Shown piece by piece: positions 61,301 to 64,000 of a DNA stretch of 64,000 nucleotides (positions within the stretch are counted from its first letter, which is position 1; each line of letters opens with the position of its first letter). Source of the DNA: Balanoglossus misakiensis (Eukaryota > Hemichordata); assembly GCA_040954595.2 (NCBI GenBank), contig CM082577.2, positions 4,650,001-4,714,000 on the forward strand, in the 5' to 3' direction. A program made the translations under genes and the position numbers. The notes under the pieces are model-generated. The model ran no database searches. It saw only the letters and a program-made list of their open reading frames with translations, and was not told the DNA's origin.

Positions 61301-61718
61301 GAATGATTTTATATATGTAAAAAAAATTCCCTTGGGTATGCACTTATGACTTTATTTTTTACTAAACATGAATTTATCCCATAATGAATGTGACCTTTGT
61401 CAAGATTTGAATATCACAGTTCATCAGATTACTGAATACTCAGTCTGGACCCCTCCTCTCTCCTTGCAGGAATGCCACCTTTGCCCAGTGGACCTGTCCG
61501 GCATTGTCCTCCGACCAGCGCCCCCTAGTGGCCGACAGAGCATGTTCGCAGAGAGGACTCGGATGACCTGCATTCTGCAGGTCAATGCACAGGGATCCCT
61601 TCATAACATGCTGAAACAATCGTACAAGTCTAGGTTGTTGGTCTTCGGGCTGAGGTCGGCGTACCAGCTTGCCTGCACTGAGATACGGAAGTTTGTGGAG
61701 CTGTTGGATAGAATATAG
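58397..61718 (+). CDS. PH-START domain protein, putative lipid transfer (10 exons)
   Basis: Exons: 58397-58421, 58747-58894, 59035-59093, 59370-59474, 59903-60021, 60192-60263, 60413-60535, 60662-60736, 60881-61108, 61470-61718. Phases match and the model gives 400 aa. Residues 10-120 form a PH domain (IIKQGWCVKESG, NWKRRWFVLT, ILLSYYENKWKP, YCFALGP, RTYYISC, RLEWMEVLNSTL). Residues 170-400 look like a START domain (ARMAFVQDKCATVK, EAPCDIVYEFL, KVPLPHISTRYCCVLKEWL, LLLVSVKH, MTCILQVNAQGSLHNMLKQS). CERT-type ceramide transporters also combine PH and START, but this one is shorter and I see no FFAT motif. Expected place: cytosol and phosphoinositide-bearing membranes. The first exon is the weakest part: its ATG was chosen because only that frame matches the next exon's phase, and a TATA-like box precedes it. 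Confidence 0.78.
58571..58664. repeat. (ATC)n repeat in intron 1 of the PH-START gene
   Basis: ATC units with periodic ACA interruptions (ATCATCATCACA blocks), ending in CGTCGTCGT. Confidence 0.95.
59113..59266. mobile_element. Decayed MITE-like element in a PH-START intron
   Basis: The ends TACAATAAAACCTGTCTATA and TAGACAGCTTTTTCTGTA are imperfect inverted repeats. Interior words (ACCTCTATAAACCAGACACC) resemble the element at 24886-25080, which suggests the same family. Confidence 0.4.
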
Positions 61719-62531
61719 CTGCCCCTCCTCTGAGACAGACTTTTTTTTAAGTCCAGGGGAATTCCGGAGACGCTGGGTTTTATTTCTACTCTGGTAAGCG
61801 CACATAAACAGGGTATTGGTCGCATCAAATTGACCTTCTACAGCCTGGACCCTTTAAACCTGACTGTCAGAGCTTTTATCTTTCATTTGCCATATACGCG
61901 TATTTCAACAAAAGCTTTTATATACCCGGTATAAAAGCTCGGTGAAGTGATGAGAAAAAAAGACAGGGTGTCCATTTCGTTGGGTATTTCTCTTCAATGT
62001 CCATTTCAATACATCTTTGCTGTTTGAAATTTTTAATCCAGATTCCTTTTTAAAAATGGAGTTTTTCTCACATTTTATGATTTTTCTGTATTTGACAAAA
62101 TCAAGAGACAAGTATGAAATGTCTTAACAGGGAAGTTATAGGCACAGTATTTACAAATATCAGTGAAAGTTCTGATGGTTAAGATATTTAATCATTGGTT
62201 TATGTTGCATGTAAGTACTATTTTAAAAGTTTTATAAGTGTAAGTGTAATATCAAGATTCTTACCAAACCAGAGGTATCTGTTTAAGCAAGAGATCAAGG
62301 AAGTGATTTGTTTTCCTATCTACTTCTGATGATATACTTCTGCAGAGCCATTTCAATTGTCCACATCGTTTTAATAATCAAGGCATCATCGATGTAAACA
62401 TACAGAAAATGAAACAAAATAGGAAAATTCAATAGTTCCTCTTTTTTTTAAAGAACTGTCCGTATCAGTCTGTCAGGTTAAGTCTCTGGCATCCATTCAA
62501 TTGTCTCCATGGAAACCATACCGGAGCAGAT
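61719..62531. other. Gap between convergent 3' ends
   Basis: Probable 3' UTRs of the PH-START gene (+) and the membrane protein gene (-), which converge here. There are no coding features. A TTTATT at about 61782 could be a minus-strand poly(A) signal, but it is far from the stop. Confidence 0.5.
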
Positions 62532-64000
62532 TCAGTAATCTTCATCGATGTTGTCCAAATCTGCGTGCTGCGATCTGATGATGGCCGCAGCTAGCATGTT
62601 GGCCGCGCCTGACGAGGACCTGCGACGTCCGAACATGTGACTTGTGTCCACAGTCGGCCTTGCGGGTTCCTTTGCCTTCTTGGGCTGGCTGGTCTTTTCG
62701 TCGTCATCGTCATCATCGTCGGTGCTCGAACTCGAGGAATTTCCGGTCAGCAGAGTGTGCGACAGGCGGCGCTCCACGATCTCTTCCGCGCTCAGGGACT
62801 CGCTCGGCTTCCGATCGACGTCCAGCACCACCACCCCGTCCTCTTTCCGGTCGGAGGAGACATCCGAAGTCAACGTGGTCGCCGGCTGGGGCAAGACGTT
62901 CCGCGTGACCACCGAAGCAGACGGCGATATCTCTATAGCAACGGGCTTATCACTGTCCCCGGGTTGACCTTTTGCAGACGACGAACCCCGGCTCTCGTCG
63001 AAGCTCAGCTTTTTCTTCTTGGATAAGAATTTTGGCTTCCTCAGTATTGACCGACGGTGGTGTTTGCCCTTGGTAGTTTCGGCCGACCCTCGCTTCTTGT
63101 CTTTGCCCTTGCGCGCAGCCTTTTCACGTTCTATTTTGACCGCCTCGCTCGGCGAGAAGTCCTCGGTGTACGTCATGTCGACCTGGTGGATGGTTTCTGC
63201 GTTGGGTTCTTTGACTTCATAGTTTCCAAAGTGAAAGAAGTTTCCAAGTGAATTGTACAGTATCTCAAGACATCGCACCCTAAGGGGGGGAAAACATGCA
63301 CGGAGGAATGAGTGATAAACAAATAAATAATTTAATTGTAATTAAATTGTAATTGTAATCCATAACACAAGGTCAGTAAACATTACAGACCAATCCCGTA
63401 GAGCATTACCTGTGTCGCAGGCACTTGACACAAGACACCACAATGACGAACGCAGTTCCAAATGCTATGAACATGAATATGCATAGCAGCACAAAACTGC
63501 CAAGTGCGCTGCCTTTCAGCCACTCATCTACAGAGAAATGCAAATAGATAAAATAATTACATTACAATGAAGGAATATACTTTTAACATCTTATATTTTT
63601 ACAGCATTGTTGTTCTGTGTATATGATATTTGTTTTTTAAATTCAGTTGTTGACAAAAGGCATTTTGTGCATAGAGAAAAAAACCAATCTGCAAGTACAC
63701 TTCTGCAAATACTGCAGAGTTCACTACAAGATCAAAATTAATGTAGTTTGTCGACCTGGGTCCTCAAGAAATTTTAATTTAGACATAGTGTGTTCAGAAC
63801 GTATGCAGATTAGTGTATTAACACACGGGCCATCCCAAGCAGAAAGGGGTCTTATGGGACCGCGATACTCATGACCATAAGACCCCATTCTGCTTGGGAT
63901 GGGCGTCATGATATCTATGCATCAGAGCAGAAATCATTAAAAAACAATTGCATGAAACTTACGATTGAATTCATGGAGGACGATTCCGAATGCGTGTGTG
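62532..64000 (-). CDS. Single-pass membrane protein, C-terminal exons (partial at window end)
   Basis: Three exons are visible: 63963-64000 (continues past the window), 63410-63527 and 62532-63279. Phases agree (1, then 2). The middle exon has one TM segment (FVLLCIFMFIAFGTAFVIVV), then a basic stop-transfer sequence (KCLRHRVRC). The last exon is a 248-residue tail of low complexity: lysine-rich (KDKKRG, KFLSKKKKLSF), serine-rich, with an acidic run (TDDDDDDDEK) and an end DLDNIDEDY. The tail is probably cytoplasmic and the unseen N-terminal part extracellular. I do not recognise the family. The stop is at 62532-62534. Confidence 0.7.
63829..63904. repeat. Hairpin with ~29-bp arms in an intron of the membrane protein gene
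   Basis: GCCATCCCAAGCAGAAAGGG... (63829-63857) and its complement at 63874-63904 pair with one mismatch and one indel around a loop of about 16 bases. There is no coding capacity. Confidence 0.7.

Overview
The window is animal nuclear DNA. It has long AT-leaning intergenic stretches, abundant microsatellites, GT-AG introns of roughly 100 to 1,000 bp, and multidomain extracellular proteins typical of Metazoa (polycystin with REJ, GPS and PLAT; astacin with kringles; PH-START; bHLH). The gene content and compact introns suggest a marine invertebrate, most likely a non-vertebrate deuterostome such as a lancelet or hemichordate. That placement is inference and I cannot fix the species.

Layout. 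1-11070: no gene recognised, only simple repeats, including a 219-bp (GGTGT)n array. 11196-11903 (+): an intronless bHLH transcription factor near the Mist/Olig/Beta3 group, with a TATA-like box 120 bp upstream. 11904-28037: about 16 kb with no convincing gene, holding compound tetranucleotide repeats, a MITE-like element and a cluster of foldback elements at 27.2-27.8 kb. 28038-45826 (-): one 31-exon polycystin-1-like receptor/channel gene that I could splice in frame from an ATG with a signal peptide to a stop (about 3,138 aa). 45827-50874: intergenic. 50875-51397: three copies of a 173-bp tandem repeat ending just before the next gene. 51411-57550 (+): an 11-exon secreted astacin metalloprotease with four C-terminal kringles (609 aa). 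58397-61718 (+): a 10-exon PH-START lipid-transfer-type protein (400 aa). 62532-64000 (-): the 3' end of a gene for a single-pass membrane protein with a long charged cytoplasmic tail, convergent with the PH-START gene and running off the window.

The spliced models come from reading frame, phase and GT/AG sites by eye. Exon sums are multiples of three for every complete gene, which is strong internal support. The genes do not form an obvious pathway; they are ordinary metazoan neighbours. The most unusual items are the ectodomain of the polycystin-1-like protein (EGF, EGF, LamG, fucolectin-like, WSC, PKD, REJ), the oppositely oriented ATGT/ACAT arrays in two introns of the astacin gene, the patchy near-identity of kringles 2 and 3, and a dispersed foldback family with two copies in the window. 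I found no bacterial-type system, CRISPR array, tRNA or rRNA.
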